Of a stretch of DNA of 64,000 bases, positions 18,178 to 26,776 are shown one piece after another. Position 1 is the stretch's first letter, and the number at the start of each line of letters is the position of its first letter. The position numbers and the translations under genes were made by a program. The stretch spans positions 434,001-498,000 of the forward strand of contig NZ_JACJVJ010000002.1 of assembly GCF_014237875.1 (NCBI RefSeq), given 5' to 3'. The notes under the pieces were generated by a model. The model ran no database searches, was not told the origin of the DNA, and saw nothing but the letters and a program-made list of their open reading frames with translations. The DNA is from Parasphingopyxis marina (lineage in GTDB: Bacteria > Pseudomonadota > Alphaproteobacteria > Sphingomonadales > Sphingomonadaceae).

Positions 18178-18903
18178 CTACTGTCCCGTCACCCGGCGAC
18201 CGAAGCCTCCAGCTGCTGGACGCGGAGCGGCGCCCTGCTGCTGGGGCGCAAATTTCGGGCCGCTGAAAACGGTGCGGCGGAAATTCTTTTCGAGACGGTC
18301 GGCGATATAGATCCAGAGTTCCTGCATTTCCTGGGCGGACTTGCCCTCGGGGTCGATCTCCATGACCGTGCGGCCATCGATCATCGACGCCGCGAAATCC
18401 GTGCGGTGGTGAAGCGTAACCGGAGCAACGGTGCCGTGCTGCGAAAGCGCGACGGCGGCTTCATAGGTGATTTTCGCTTTGGGGGTCGCCGCGTTGACGA
18501 CGAAGATCAGCGGCTTGCCGGCGCGTTCGCACAAATCGACTGTGGCGCCGACGGCGCGAAGATCGTGCGGCGACGGGCGCGTCGGAACGACGATAAGCTC
18601 GGCGACCTGAATAACGCTCTGGATCGCCATCGTGATCGCCGGCGGCGTATCGATGACGGCGAGCTTGAATCCCTGCTGGCGAAGAATCTCGAGATCCGCC
18701 GCAAGCCGGGCGACGGTCGTCTGCGCAAAGGCAGGCATGTCGTCTTCGCGTTCGTTCCACCAGTCCGCAAGCGAACCTTGAGGATCGATATCGATCAGGA
18801 CGACTGGCCCCGCGCCACTACGCTGTGCCTCAACGGCAAGGTGGCCGGAGAGCGTCGTCTTGCCCGAACCGCCTTTTTGCGATGCTAATGCCAAAACCCG
18901 CAT
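18178..18903 (-). CDS. Orphan ParA/MinD-family ATPase (type Ib-like)
   Basis: The 241-aa protein begins MRVLALASQKGGSGKTTL, with a deviant Walker A motif at residues 10-16, then VVLIDIDPQGSLADWW (Walker A') and LAVIDTPPA (Walker B region). There is no N-terminal HTH, as in short type Ib ParA proteins. It is not the chromosomal ParA of a parAB-parS locus, since no ParB follows; instead an RHH protein does. Such ATPases position DNA, chemoreceptor clusters or other cargo using the nucleoid as a track. The 5' leader can fold into a hairpin hiding the Shine-Dalgarno. A Pro/Gln-rich tail of about 25 residues ends the protein. Confidence 0.88.
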   Translation of the reverse strand: MRVLALASQKGGSGKTTLSGHLAVEAQRSGAGPVVLIDIDPQGSLADWWNEREDDMPAFAQTTVARLAADLEILRQQGFKLAVIDTPPAITMAIQSVIQVAELIVVPTRPSPHDLRAVGATVDLCERAGKPLIFVVNAATPKAKITYEAAVALSQHGTVAPVTLHHRTDFAASMIDGRTVMEIDPEGKSAQEMQELWIYIADRLEKNFRRTVFSGPKFAPQQQGAAPRPAAGGFGRRVTGQ

Positions 18904-18906
18904 GGT

Positions 18907-18940
18907 ATCCCCTTTGCTCGCGGTCTCTCGGCGAGGGGAT
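18907..18940 (-). promoter_or_regulatory. parA leader hairpin covering the Shine-Dalgarno
   Basis: Read on the minus strand, AUCCCC (18940-18935) can pair with GGGGAU (18912-18907). The latter contains the parA Shine-Dalgarno, four bases before the ATG at 18903. An inner UCGC/GCGA stem with a nine-base loop is stacked above a five-base bulge. The structure would block ribosome entry unless opened. The same inverted repeat could instead be a DNA operator for the RHH protein. Confidence 0.4.
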
Positions 18941-19086
18941 TGCCACCACGGTAACTAAAATCTGGTTAATGATAGCTCCCAAAATTTCCTTGAAGTCGCA
19001 GAAAATGACGCTTCAACTTTGCTAATCCTTGTTTAACCCTGTTAGTGGCAAACAGGAAAAAGGCCCGAATTGCTGGAGATTGGCAG

Positions 19087-20130
19087 ATGACGATCAGGCG
19101 AACCCTCATGCTCGGCGCGGCGTTTGCTCTCATGGCGGCACCGACGTCAGTTTTTGCAGGCGTACAGGAAGGCGTGGATGCGTGGCGGAGCGGCGATTAT
19201 GCGCGCGCGATTTCCGAATGGCGGCCGCTCGCCGATGCCGGCGATCCCGATGCGCAGTTCAATCTCGGCCAGGCCTACAAGCTCGGCCGCGGCCTGTCGC
19301 AGGATATGGGCCGGGCGCGCGAGCTTTTCCGGCTCGCCGCCGATCAGGGCCATCTCCAGGCCCAGGCCAATTACGGGCTCATCCTGTTCCAGGAGGGCGA
19401 TCGGCAAACCGCGATGCCATATATAATAGCCGCGGCGGAACGCGGCGAGCCGCGCGCGCAATATGTCTATGGTACCGCGCTGTTCAACGGCGATCATGCG
19501 CCGCGCGATTGGCCACGCGCCTATGCGATGATGGCGCAGGCCGCGGGCGCCGGGCTGCCCCAGGCGCTGGCGAGCATCGAGCAGATGGACGAACATATCC
19601 CGGCCGCCGAACGCGAACAGGGCCTGGCGATGGCCGATCAGATGGCGAGCGACAATGCGGCGATGGAAGTCGCGGTTGCGCCGCCTCCCCCGCCTTCCGC
19701 GCCGCCGCCTTCCGCGGTGCCGCAGCAGACCTTCACCCCGGTCGAAGTGCCGCCGCCGGTCCAGACGGCCCCGCCGCCTGCATCGCCGCCGCGCCAGGCG
19801 CAGGTCCAGGCGCCGCCGCCTACCCCGCCGGCCCCGGTCCAGCACGCCCAGGCAGCGCCGCCGCCCGCCGCTCCGCCGCCGCCCGCCGCACGCAGCGGCG
19901 ACTGGCGAATCCAGCTCGGCTCCTTCCGTGAACGGCCGCGCGCCGAACGGCTGTGGCTCGATGTCAGCGGCCGCAACGCGATGCTCTCCGGCCTCCAGCC
20001 CTATCTCGTCCGCGCCGGGCCCTATACGCGGCTCCAGGCCGGCCCCTTCGCCACGCAGAATGAGGCGCTGCGCGCCTGCCAGGCGGCACGCGCGGCAGGA
20101 TCGGAATGTATCGCCGTCCGCCGCGAATAA
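19087..20130 (+). CDS. Sel1-repeat and SPOR domain protein, exported
   Basis: The 347-aa protein starts MTIRRTLMLGAAFALMAAP with a signal peptide cleaved near VFAG. Residues about 30-165 form Sel1-type repeats (DAQFNLGQAYKLGRGLSQDM, LQAQANYGLILF, RAQYVYGTALF). A Pro-rich spacer (about 195-265) leads to a C-terminal SPOR domain starting GDWRIQLGSFRERPRAERLW. It is divergent from parA across 183 bases. Two peptidoglycan-binding SPOR proteins therefore flank the ParA/RHH pair. The ATG at 19087 is preferred because it directly precedes the signal peptide; an upstream ATG at 19045 would add a charged extension. Confidence 0.85.
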   Translation: MTIRRTLMLGAAFALMAAPTSVFAGVQEGVDAWRSGDYARAISEWRPLADAGDPDAQFNLGQAYKLGRGLSQDMGRARELFRLAADQGHLQAQANYGLILFQEGDRQTAMPYIIAAAERGEPRAQYVYGTALFNGDHAPRDWPRAYAMMAQAAGAGLPQALASIEQMDEHIPAAEREQGLAMADQMASDNAAMEVAVAPPPPPSAPPPSAVPQQTFTPVEVPPPVQTAPPPASPPRQAQVQAPPPTPPAPVQHAQAAPPPAAPPPPAARSGDWRIQLGSFRERPRAERLWLDVSGRNAMLSGLQPYLVRAGPYTRLQAGPFATQNEALRACQAARAAGSECIAVRRE

Positions 20131-20212
20131 AGGGCGAAGCGATAACCGGCCGGCGCTTAACGCAATTTTTGCGAGCGCGCGTCTAAGCCCTCTTTCCAAC
20201 CGGGGAGAGAGC

Positions 20213-20521
20213 ATGGCCGAAATTCACCGCACGAGCACGACCGCGATGGCCTCGCCCTGGCGCCGCCGCCGGATGTGCGTGCTGCACGCGGACCGGCCGG
20301 CGCCCGTCGCGCTGGAGCGGATTTCCGGGCGCGGCGCGCAGCTCAGGAGCAATGTGCGGCCCGCTTCGGGCTCGATCGTCACGCTCGTCCACCCGGCGGC
20401 CGGGGAGATCCGCGCCGAGGTTCATGCGGTCACCGATAACGGCATCGAACTCGCCTTTGCCGGCGACGAGGAATCGGTCGCTTTCGCGCTCGGCGCGATC
20501 GCCGCGGATATGACGCGCTAG
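20213..20521 (+). CDS. PilZ-like protein
   Basis: A 102-aa cytosolic protein. RRRRM near residue 18 followed by LERISGRGAQLRS resembles the RxxxR ... (D/N)xSxxG pattern of PilZ domains, although the second motif is degenerate (ISGRG), so cyclic-di-GMP binding is uncertain. The C-terminal beta pattern EIRAEVHAVTDNGIELAFAG fits the PilZ barrel. The start has a GGGGAGAGAGC purine-rich ribosome-binding region. It is the last plus-strand gene before the convergent serB, only 20 bases away. Confidence 0.6.
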   Translation: MAEIHRTSTTAMASPWRRRRMCVLHADRPAPVALERISGRGAQLRSNVRPASGSIVTLVHPAAGEIRAEVHAVTDNGIELAFAGDEESVAFALGAIAADMTR

Positions 20522-20541
20522 CGGCTGAAAACTTCGAAAAT

Positions 20542-21426
20542 CTAGGCTTCCGCCACCCAGTCTTCCCGCCGATAGCCCTGCGCATAGAGCAGCGCCGTCA
20601 GATCGCCGTGATCGATCCGCGCATCGGCGGCCTCGCGCAGCTTGGGCTTGCCGTAATAGGCGATGCCGAGCCCCGCCTTGCGGATCATCGCCAGATCGTT
20701 GGCGCCATCGCCAATCGCCAGCGTTTCCGCCGCCTGCAGGCCGAGCGCGGCGCTTTCCTCGCCGAGCACACGCTCCTTGGTCGCGCTGTCGACCACCGGC
20801 CGCGCGACCGCGCCCGTCAGCGCGCCATTCTCGATCACGAGCGTGTTCGCAATCGCCCGGTCGAAGCCGATATCCGCGGCGACGCGGTCGGCGAACAGGG
20901 TGAATCCGCCCGACACCAGCACGCAGCGCGCGCCATGCGCCTTCATCGTCCGCACCAGGGTTGGCCCGCCGGCCATCAGCCGCACTCGCTCTTCATGACA
21001 TTGCGTGACAATATCGCTCGATAAACCTTTGAGAAGCGATACTCTTTCATCGAGCGCCTCGATAAAATCGAGCTCCCCGCGCATCGCCCGTTCGGTGATC
21101 GCGGCGACATGATCCTTGAAGCCGGCATAGTCGGCCAGCTCGTCGAGACATTCGACGGTGATCATCGTCGAATCCATATCGGCGACGAACAGCTTTTTAC
21201 GCCGGTTTTCCGCGGCCTGCACGACATGATCGGTGCCGCCGCCCAGCGCATCGAGCGCGCCGCGCGCCGCTGCCGGATCGCCGGCGAAGGGAATATCGGC
21301 CGCCTTTTCGGCCTCGAGCCACGCCGCCTCGCCCGGCTCGGTACCGGCTGCCGCCAGCGCGTCGCGGGCGCGCGAAATATCGCCCGCCGCGAGACGATCT
21401 GCTGCTATGAGCGTGGCGATGAACAT
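20542..21426 (-). CDS. serB: Phosphoserine phosphatase
   Basis: SerB performs the last step of serine synthesis. The HAD motifs are DMDSTMI (motif I, with the nucleophile Asp), VLVSGGFT (motif II) and [12 protein letters not shown] (motif III). The 294-aa length includes an N-terminal regulatory extension of about 75 residues. The ATG at 21426 is chosen because [12 protein letters not shown] gives a compact domain; frames further upstream run antisense through miaA. The start codon overlaps the miaA start region on the other strand. Confidence 0.93.
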   Translation of the reverse strand: MFIATLIAADRLAAGDISRARDALAAAGTEPGEAAWLEAEKAADIPFAGDPAAARGALDALGGGTDHVVQAAENRRKKLFVADMDSTMITVECLDELADYAGFKDHVAAITERAMRGELDFIEALDERVSLLKGLSSDIVTQCHEERVRLMAGGPTLVRTMKAHGARCVLVSGGFTLFADRVAADIGFDRAIANTLVIENGALTGAVARPVVDSATKERVLGEESAALGLQAAETLAIGDGANDLAMIRKAGLGIAYYGKPKLREAADARIDHGDLTALLYAQGYRREDWVAEA

Positions 21427-22354
21427 GGCCGAGCCTTCCCCTCTTCCGAAAGTCGCGCTTATTGCGGGGCCGACGGCCAGCGGCAAGTCGTCTCTCGCGA
21501 TGGCGGTGGCGGAGCGCACGGGCGGGGTCATCGTCAACGCCGACAGCGCCCAGGTCTATGCCGATCTCCGCATCGTCACCGCGCGGCCGAGCGAGGCCGA
21601 GGAAACCGCCCTGCCCCATCGCCTGTTCGGCTATATCGACGGCGCCGAGGCCTGTTCGGCCGCGCGCTGGGCGGCTGACGCCATGACGTCAATCGAAGAG
21701 GCTGAAAAGCAAGGAAAACCGGCGATCCTGGTCGGCGGAACCGGGCTCTATCACCGGACATTGCTGGAGGGCATCGCGCCGATTCCGGAGATCGATCCCG
21801 ATATCCGCGCGGCGGTTCGCGCGCTGGCCGTGGCCGATGCCCATGAAGCGCTGCGCCGCGAAGATCCCGAGGCGGCGACCCGGCTGAAGCCCGCGGATAC
21901 GACGCGCGTCGCGCGCGCGCTCGAAATCGTCCGCTCGACCGGCCGGCCGATCGCGGCGTGGCAGATGGAGAAAAGCGGCGGGATTGCCGACCGGATTTCG
22001 CTCGCCCCCCTCATCCTGCTGCCGAATCGCGACTGGCTCTATTCGCGCTGCAACGCACGCTTCGCGGACATGATCGAAAGCGGCGCGGTAGAGGAAGTCG
22101 AAGCGCTGGCGGCCCGCAATCTCGATCCCGACCTTCCGATCATGCGCGCGATAGGCGTTCCGGAAATCCTTGATTTTCTTGCAGGAAATACATCGAAGGA
22201 AGAGACGGTCGCGGCCGCGGCACAGGCCACCCGGCGCTACGCGAAGCGGCAATATACCTGGTTCTCGAACCAGCCTCCCGCCGATTGGGCCCGCATCGAT
22301 GAATCACAATATAACGATTATAGCCATAAAATCGTAACGATATTACAGCAATAA
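21425..22354 (+). CDS. miaA: tRNA dimethylallyltransferase
   Basis: MiaA adds the isopentenyl group to A37 of tRNAs reading UNN codons. The 309-aa protein has the P-loop [45 protein letters not shown] and [13 protein letters not shown] near the C-terminus. Its first ATG could be 21425, 21419 or 21407. All three lie within or against the serB start on the minus strand, so each gene's promoter must sit inside the other. It ends 82 bases before ilvB. Confidence 0.94.
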   Translation: MAEPSPLPKVALIAGPTASGKSSLAMAVAERTGGVIVNADSAQVYADLRIVTARPSEAEETALPHRLFGYIDGAEACSAARWAADAMTSIEEAEKQGKPAILVGGTGLYHRTLLEGIAPIPEIDPDIRAAVRALAVADAHEALRREDPEAATRLKPADTTRVARALEIVRSTGRPIAAWQMEKSGGIADRISLAPLILLPNRDWLYSRCNARFADMIESGAVEEVEALAARNLDPDLPIMRAIGVPEILDFLAGNTSKEETVAAAAQATRRYAKRQYTWFSNQPPADWARIDESQYNDYSHKIVTILQQ

Positions 22355-22357
22355 TCG

Positions 22358-22386
22358 TTGACAGAAAATTTTTGCATCTCTAGCAG
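22358..22386 (+). promoter_or_regulatory. Candidate ilvB promoter
   Basis: A perfect TTGACA (22358-22363) is followed after 17 bases by TAGCAG (22381-22386), a weak -10. It lies just after the miaA stop and about 50 bases upstream of ilvB. AGCAGC (22382-22387) and GCTGCT (22399-22404) could form a small hairpin in the leader. No leader peptide rich in Ile/Val/Leu was found here. Confidence 0.4.
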
Positions 22387-22436
22387 CCCATCCTTCGTGC
22401 TGCTATCGCGGCGCCACTTCGGGATATGGATTGGGA

Positions 22437-24188
22437 ATGATGACGGCCGAAAAATGCGGAGCGGATATACTGGTCGAGGCGCTGATTGATTGCGGCGTCG
22501 AGGTCGTATTCGGCTATCCGGGCGGCGCCGTCCTCCCGATCTACGACACGCTCTTCAAGCAGGAGCGGATCCGCCACATATTGTGCCGGCACGAACAGGG
22601 CGCGGCGCATGCAGCGGAAGGCTATGCGCGGGCGACCGGCAAGCCCGGCGTCGTGCTCGTCACCTCGGGCCCGGGCGCGACCAACGCGGTCACGGGCATC
22701 ACCGACGCGCTGATGGATTCGATTCCGATGGTCGTCATCACCGGCCAGGTGCCCTCTGGGCTGATCGGCACCGATGCCTTTCAGGAGGCCGATACCGTCG
22801 GCATCACGCGCCATTGCACGAAACATAATTATCTCGTGAAGGATCCCGACAAGCTCGGCACGATCGTCAACGAGGCCTTTTTCATCGCCACCACCGGCCG
22901 CCCTGGCCCGGTCGTCGTCGACATTCCCAAGGATGTGCAGGTCGCCACCGGAAAATACCGGAAAACGGGCCCGCAACCGCACAAGGCCTATGTCCCGCAC
23001 GACAAGCCCGATGCGCATCGTATCGAGGAAGCGGTCGAGATGCTGGCGGCGGCGGAACGGCCGGTCTTCTATACCGGCGGCGGCGTCATCAATGCCGGGC
23101 CGGGCGCCAGCCAGATGCTGCGTGAGCTCGTGCGGATCACCGGCGCGCCGATCACCTCCACCCTGATGGGGCTCGGCTGCTTCCCGGCTTCGGGCGAGGA
23201 ATGGCTGGGCATGCTCGGCATGCACGGCACCTATGAAGCCAATATGGCGATGAACAAGGCGGACCTGATCGTCGCCATCGGTGCCCGCTTCGACGATCGC
23301 GTGACCGGCCGGCTCGACGCCTTTTCACCCGATTCCAAGAAGATCCACATCGATATCGACCGCAGCTCGATCAACAAGATCGTGCCCGTCGACCTCGCGA
23401 TCAACGCCGATGCCGGGCGCGCGATGGAGGATATGGTCAAGGTCTGGAAGGCCAGGCAGCACAAAAAGGCCGACCTGCAGGACTGGTGGGCGCGGATCGA
23501 GGGCTGGCGTTCGGTCAAATGCCTCGAATTTCCGGCCTCGAAAAAGGAAATCATGCCGCAGGCCGCGATTCGCGCGCTGTGGGAGGCGACGCACAAGCGC
23601 AACCCGATCATCACCACCGAGGTCGGCCAGCACCAGATGTGGGCGGCCCAGCATTATGATTTCGAGAACCCCAACAAATGGCTCACCTCGGGCGGCCTCG
23701 GCACCATGGGCTATGGCCTGCCCGCCGCGATCGGCGCGCAGGTCGCCTTTCCCGACGCGCTCGTTATCGACATCGCCGGCGAAGCCTCGATCCAGATGAA
23801 CATCCAGGAGCTGGGCACGGCGAGCCAGTATCGCCTGCCGGTGAAGCTCTTCATCCTCAACAACGAATATATGGGCATGGTCCGCCAGTGGCAGGAACTC
23901 ACTTATTCGGGCCGTTACTCGGAAAGCTACAGCGATTCGCTGCCCGATTTCGTCAAGCTCGCAGAGGCGTACGGCTGGAAAGGCATCCGCATCGAGGGCC
24001 AGCAGGAGCTGGAACCCGGGATCGGCGAGATGCTCGATTATGACGGGCCGGTCCTGGTGGATTGCCGCGTCGCGAAGCTCGCCAACTGTTTCCCGATGAT
24101 CCCGTCGGGCAACGCCCATACCGACATGATCCTCCAGTCCGACCAGGTGTCGGGCGAAATGGAGGATGAGGCCAAGGCGCTCGTCTGA
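22437..24188 (+). CDS. ilvB: Acetolactate synthase, large catalytic subunit
   Basis: It condenses pyruvate (with pyruvate or 2-ketobutyrate) in branched-chain amino acid synthesis, using TPP, FAD and Mg. The 583 aa include [13 protein letters not shown] with the TPP glutamate context [17 protein letters not shown], the FAD-binding central domain ([12 protein letters not shown]) and the C-terminal TPP motif [12 protein letters not shown]...[18 protein letters not shown] replaces the usual GDGS/GDAS at the start of the TPP-Mg motif, so the first ligand is Glu instead of Asp. The start is one of two adjacent ATG codons (22437 or 22440). It overlaps ilvN by one base. Confidence 0.94.
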   Translation: MMTAEKCGADILVEALIDCGVEVVFGYPGGAVLPIYDTLFKQERIRHILCRHEQGAAHAAEGYARATGKPGVVLVTSGPGATNAVTGITDALMDSIPMVVITGQVPSGLIGTDAFQEADTVGITRHCTKHNYLVKDPDKLGTIVNEAFFIATTGRPGPVVVDIPKDVQVATGKYRKTGPQPHKAYVPHDKPDAHRIEEAVEMLAAAERPVFYTGGGVINAGPGASQMLRELVRITGAPITSTLMGLGCFPASGEEWLGMLGMHGTYEANMAMNKADLIVAIGARFDDRVTGRLDAFSPDSKKIHIDIDRSSINKIVPVDLAINADAGRAMEDMVKVWKARQHKKADLQDWWARIEGWRSVKCLEFPASKKEIMPQAAIRALWEATHKRNPIITTEVGQHQMWAAQHYDFENPNKWLTSGGLGTMGYGLPAAIGAQVAFPDALVIDIAGEASIQMNIQELGTASQYRLPVKLFILNNEYMGMVRQWQELTYSGRYSESYSDSLPDFVKLAEAYGWKGIRIEGQQELEPGIGEMLDYDGPVLVDCRVAKLANCFPMIPSGNAHTDMILQSDQVSGEMEDEAKALV

Positions 24189-24703
24189 TGAAAATCCGTA
24201 CCGAAGAATCCGAGCGCCACACGCTCTCCATCCTGGTCGACAACGAGCCGGGCATCCTCGCCCGCATCGCCGGCATGTTCACCGCGCGCGGCTATAATAT
24301 CGACAGCCTGACGGTGACCGACATTTCCGAGGACGAAACGGTGAGCCGCATCACCATCGTCACCAGCGGTTCGCCGCATGTGATCGACCAGATCATCGCC
24401 CAGACCGAGCGGATGCCGCCCGTCTACAAGGTGACCGACCTGACCGAGATCGGCCCGCATGTCGAACGCGACATGGCGCTGGTGAAGGTGGCCGGCACCG
24501 GCGAGCACCGGATCGAGGCGCTCCGCCTCGCCGATGTCTATCGCGCGCGGGTCGTCGATTCCACGACCGAAAGCTTCGTCTTCGAGGTGACGGGAAACAG
24601 CGACAAGGTCGGCAGCTTCATCGAACTGATGCGCGAAGTCGGCCTGGTCGAAGTCGCCCGCACCGGCGTCGTCGCCATTGGCCGCGGCAAGGAACCGAGC
24701 TAG
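24188..24703 (+). CDS. ilvN: Acetolactate synthase, small regulatory subunit
   Basis: A 171-aa subunit with an N-terminal ACT domain (HTLSILVDNEPGILARIAGMF, then ARGYNIDSLTVTDI), which binds valine for feedback inhibition, and a C-terminal ACT-like domain (RVVDSTTESFVFEVTGNSDKV). Its ATG overlaps the ilvB stop (TGATG), giving a coupled 1:1 supply. It is followed after 12 bases by a small membrane protein gene inserted between ilvN and ilvC. Confidence 0.94.
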   Translation: MKIRTEESERHTLSILVDNEPGILARIAGMFTARGYNIDSLTVTDISEDETVSRITIVTSGSPHVIDQIIAQTERMPPVYKVTDLTEIGPHVERDMALVKVAGTGEHRIEALRLADVYRARVVDSTTESFVFEVTGNSDKVGSFIELMREVGLVEVARTGVVAIGRGKEPS

Positions 24704-24715
24704 GGCAAGGCCGAC

Positions 24716-26051
<1,336 letters not shown>

Positions 26052-26057
26052 GCCTTT

Positions 26058-26088
26058 CCGTCACTCCGGACGCGATCCGGGGTGACGG
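26058..26088. repeat. Intergenic palindrome between ilvC and the BLUF gene
   Basis: A 13-bp arm starting CCGTCACTCCGGA (26058-26070) pairs with TCCGGGGTGACGG (26076-26088), with one G-T wobble, around a five-base loop. It lacks a T run. Elements of the type CGTCACCCCGGA...TCCGGGGTGACG are common REP-like palindromes in alphaproteobacterial intergenic DNA. Here it separates two convergent genes and could stop read-through or protect mRNA 3' ends. Confidence 0.6.
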
Positions 26089-26100
26089 CTTGCCCGGCTG

Positions 26101-26499
26101 TTACGCGGCCTTTTCGCGGGCCTCGGCGAAACCGATGAGCTCGGCGGCGACATGCTCGTCGCAGCCCTGGACCATGCGCGCAACGGCCATGGTCAGCGTA
26201 TCGCCATCGTCGACATTGCGGCTCGCCATCGCCCAGTCGGGGAACTGGCGGCGCTGGACATCGCCGCGCGCCAGCACGACCAGCGCATAGTGGCGTTCAT
26301 CCTCGGCGATCCGTTCGAAAACGGCTTCGACCTTGGCTTCTTCGCCTTCAAGATATTGCAGGAAGCGCTTGCCGTCGTAGATCAGCAGCCCGGTGAGATC
26401 GCGATCCGCGTTCCGATCCCGCGCGACATCGACGATCTGTTCGACCTCAAGCACGCCGACATGCGGCCGAACCGAACTGACATAGATAAGACGATACAT
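26101..26499 (-). CDS. BLUF-domain blue-light photoreceptor
   Basis: The 132-aa protein consists of a BLUF (FAD) domain and a short helical tail. Counting from the ATG at 26499, the photo-active residues of AppA have exact equivalents at matching spacing: Tyr6, Asn30, Gln48, Trp89 and Met91. LTGLLIYDGKRFLQYLEG is the family signature. With no attached output domain, it must signal through a partner protein. The chosen start directly precedes YRLIYVSS; the open frame upstream is not BLUF-like. It is convergent with ilvC and divergent from leuA. Confidence 0.9.
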   Translation of the reverse strand: MYRLIYVSSVRPHVGVLEVEQIVDVARDRNADRDLTGLLIYDGKRFLQYLEGEEAKVEAVFERIAEDERHYALVVLARGDVQRRQFPDWAMASRNVDDGDTLTMAVARMVQGCDEHVAAELIGFAEAREKAA

Positions 26500-26644
26500 G
26501 GCAAAGCCCCCCTTGCTGCCTATCAGGCGCCTTTCGCAGACCATGATAAATTTTTCATGAATACAGGTATTTGCGCCATATCCTGCCGGATCGACGCGGC
26601 GAGGGTCTGGACTTGTTAACCGATAATCGCCAATAGGCTTTCCC

Positions 26645-26689
26645 ATGACCGCACGGCTGGCCCTGCTTCTTCGACTTACACGCCCTTAG
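26645..26689 (+). CDS. leuL: leuA leader peptide (leucine-rich)
   Basis: A 14-residue peptide, MTARLALLLRLTRP, is encoded 88 bases before leuA. Five of its codons are leucine, three of them consecutive (CTG CTT CTT). Its stop (26687-26689) lies in the first arm of the hairpin at 26682-26731. A Leu-rich leader in front of leuA is the classic arrangement for ribosome-mediated attenuation. No start signal was tested, and translation is inferred from position and composition. Confidence 0.75.
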   Translation: MTARLALLLRLTRP

Positions 26690-26737
26690 GCGTGCCTTTC
26701 GTGCCGCGCGCGGCACACACGGCCTAAGGGCTCTTTT
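26682..26737 (+). promoter_or_regulatory. leuA attenuator hairpins
   Basis: GCCCTTAGGC (26682-26691) pairs perfectly with GCCTAAGGGC (26722-26731), followed by TCTTTT, as in an intrinsic terminator. Nested inside is the self-complementary GTGCCGCGCGCGGCAC (26701-26716). CGTGCC occurs twice (26691-26696, 26700-26705) and offers alternative pairing to GGCAC, and GCACG (26651-26655) can pair with CGTGC (26691-26695). Competing structures therefore exist. Because the terminator's 5' arm overlaps the leader stop codon, the exact switching order is not the textbook one and is unresolved. Confidence 0.7.
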
Positions 26738-26776
26738 CCAAAGCATCGAAACCCGAAGAAGATTAAGGCCATTGCC

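Noticed and set aside
18904-19086. Canonical parS or CtrA site near parA
   Set aside because: TTAACCCTGTTAG and similar AT motifs exist, but none fits TTAA-N7-TTAA or the parS 16-mer. Only the hairpin at 18907-18940 was kept.
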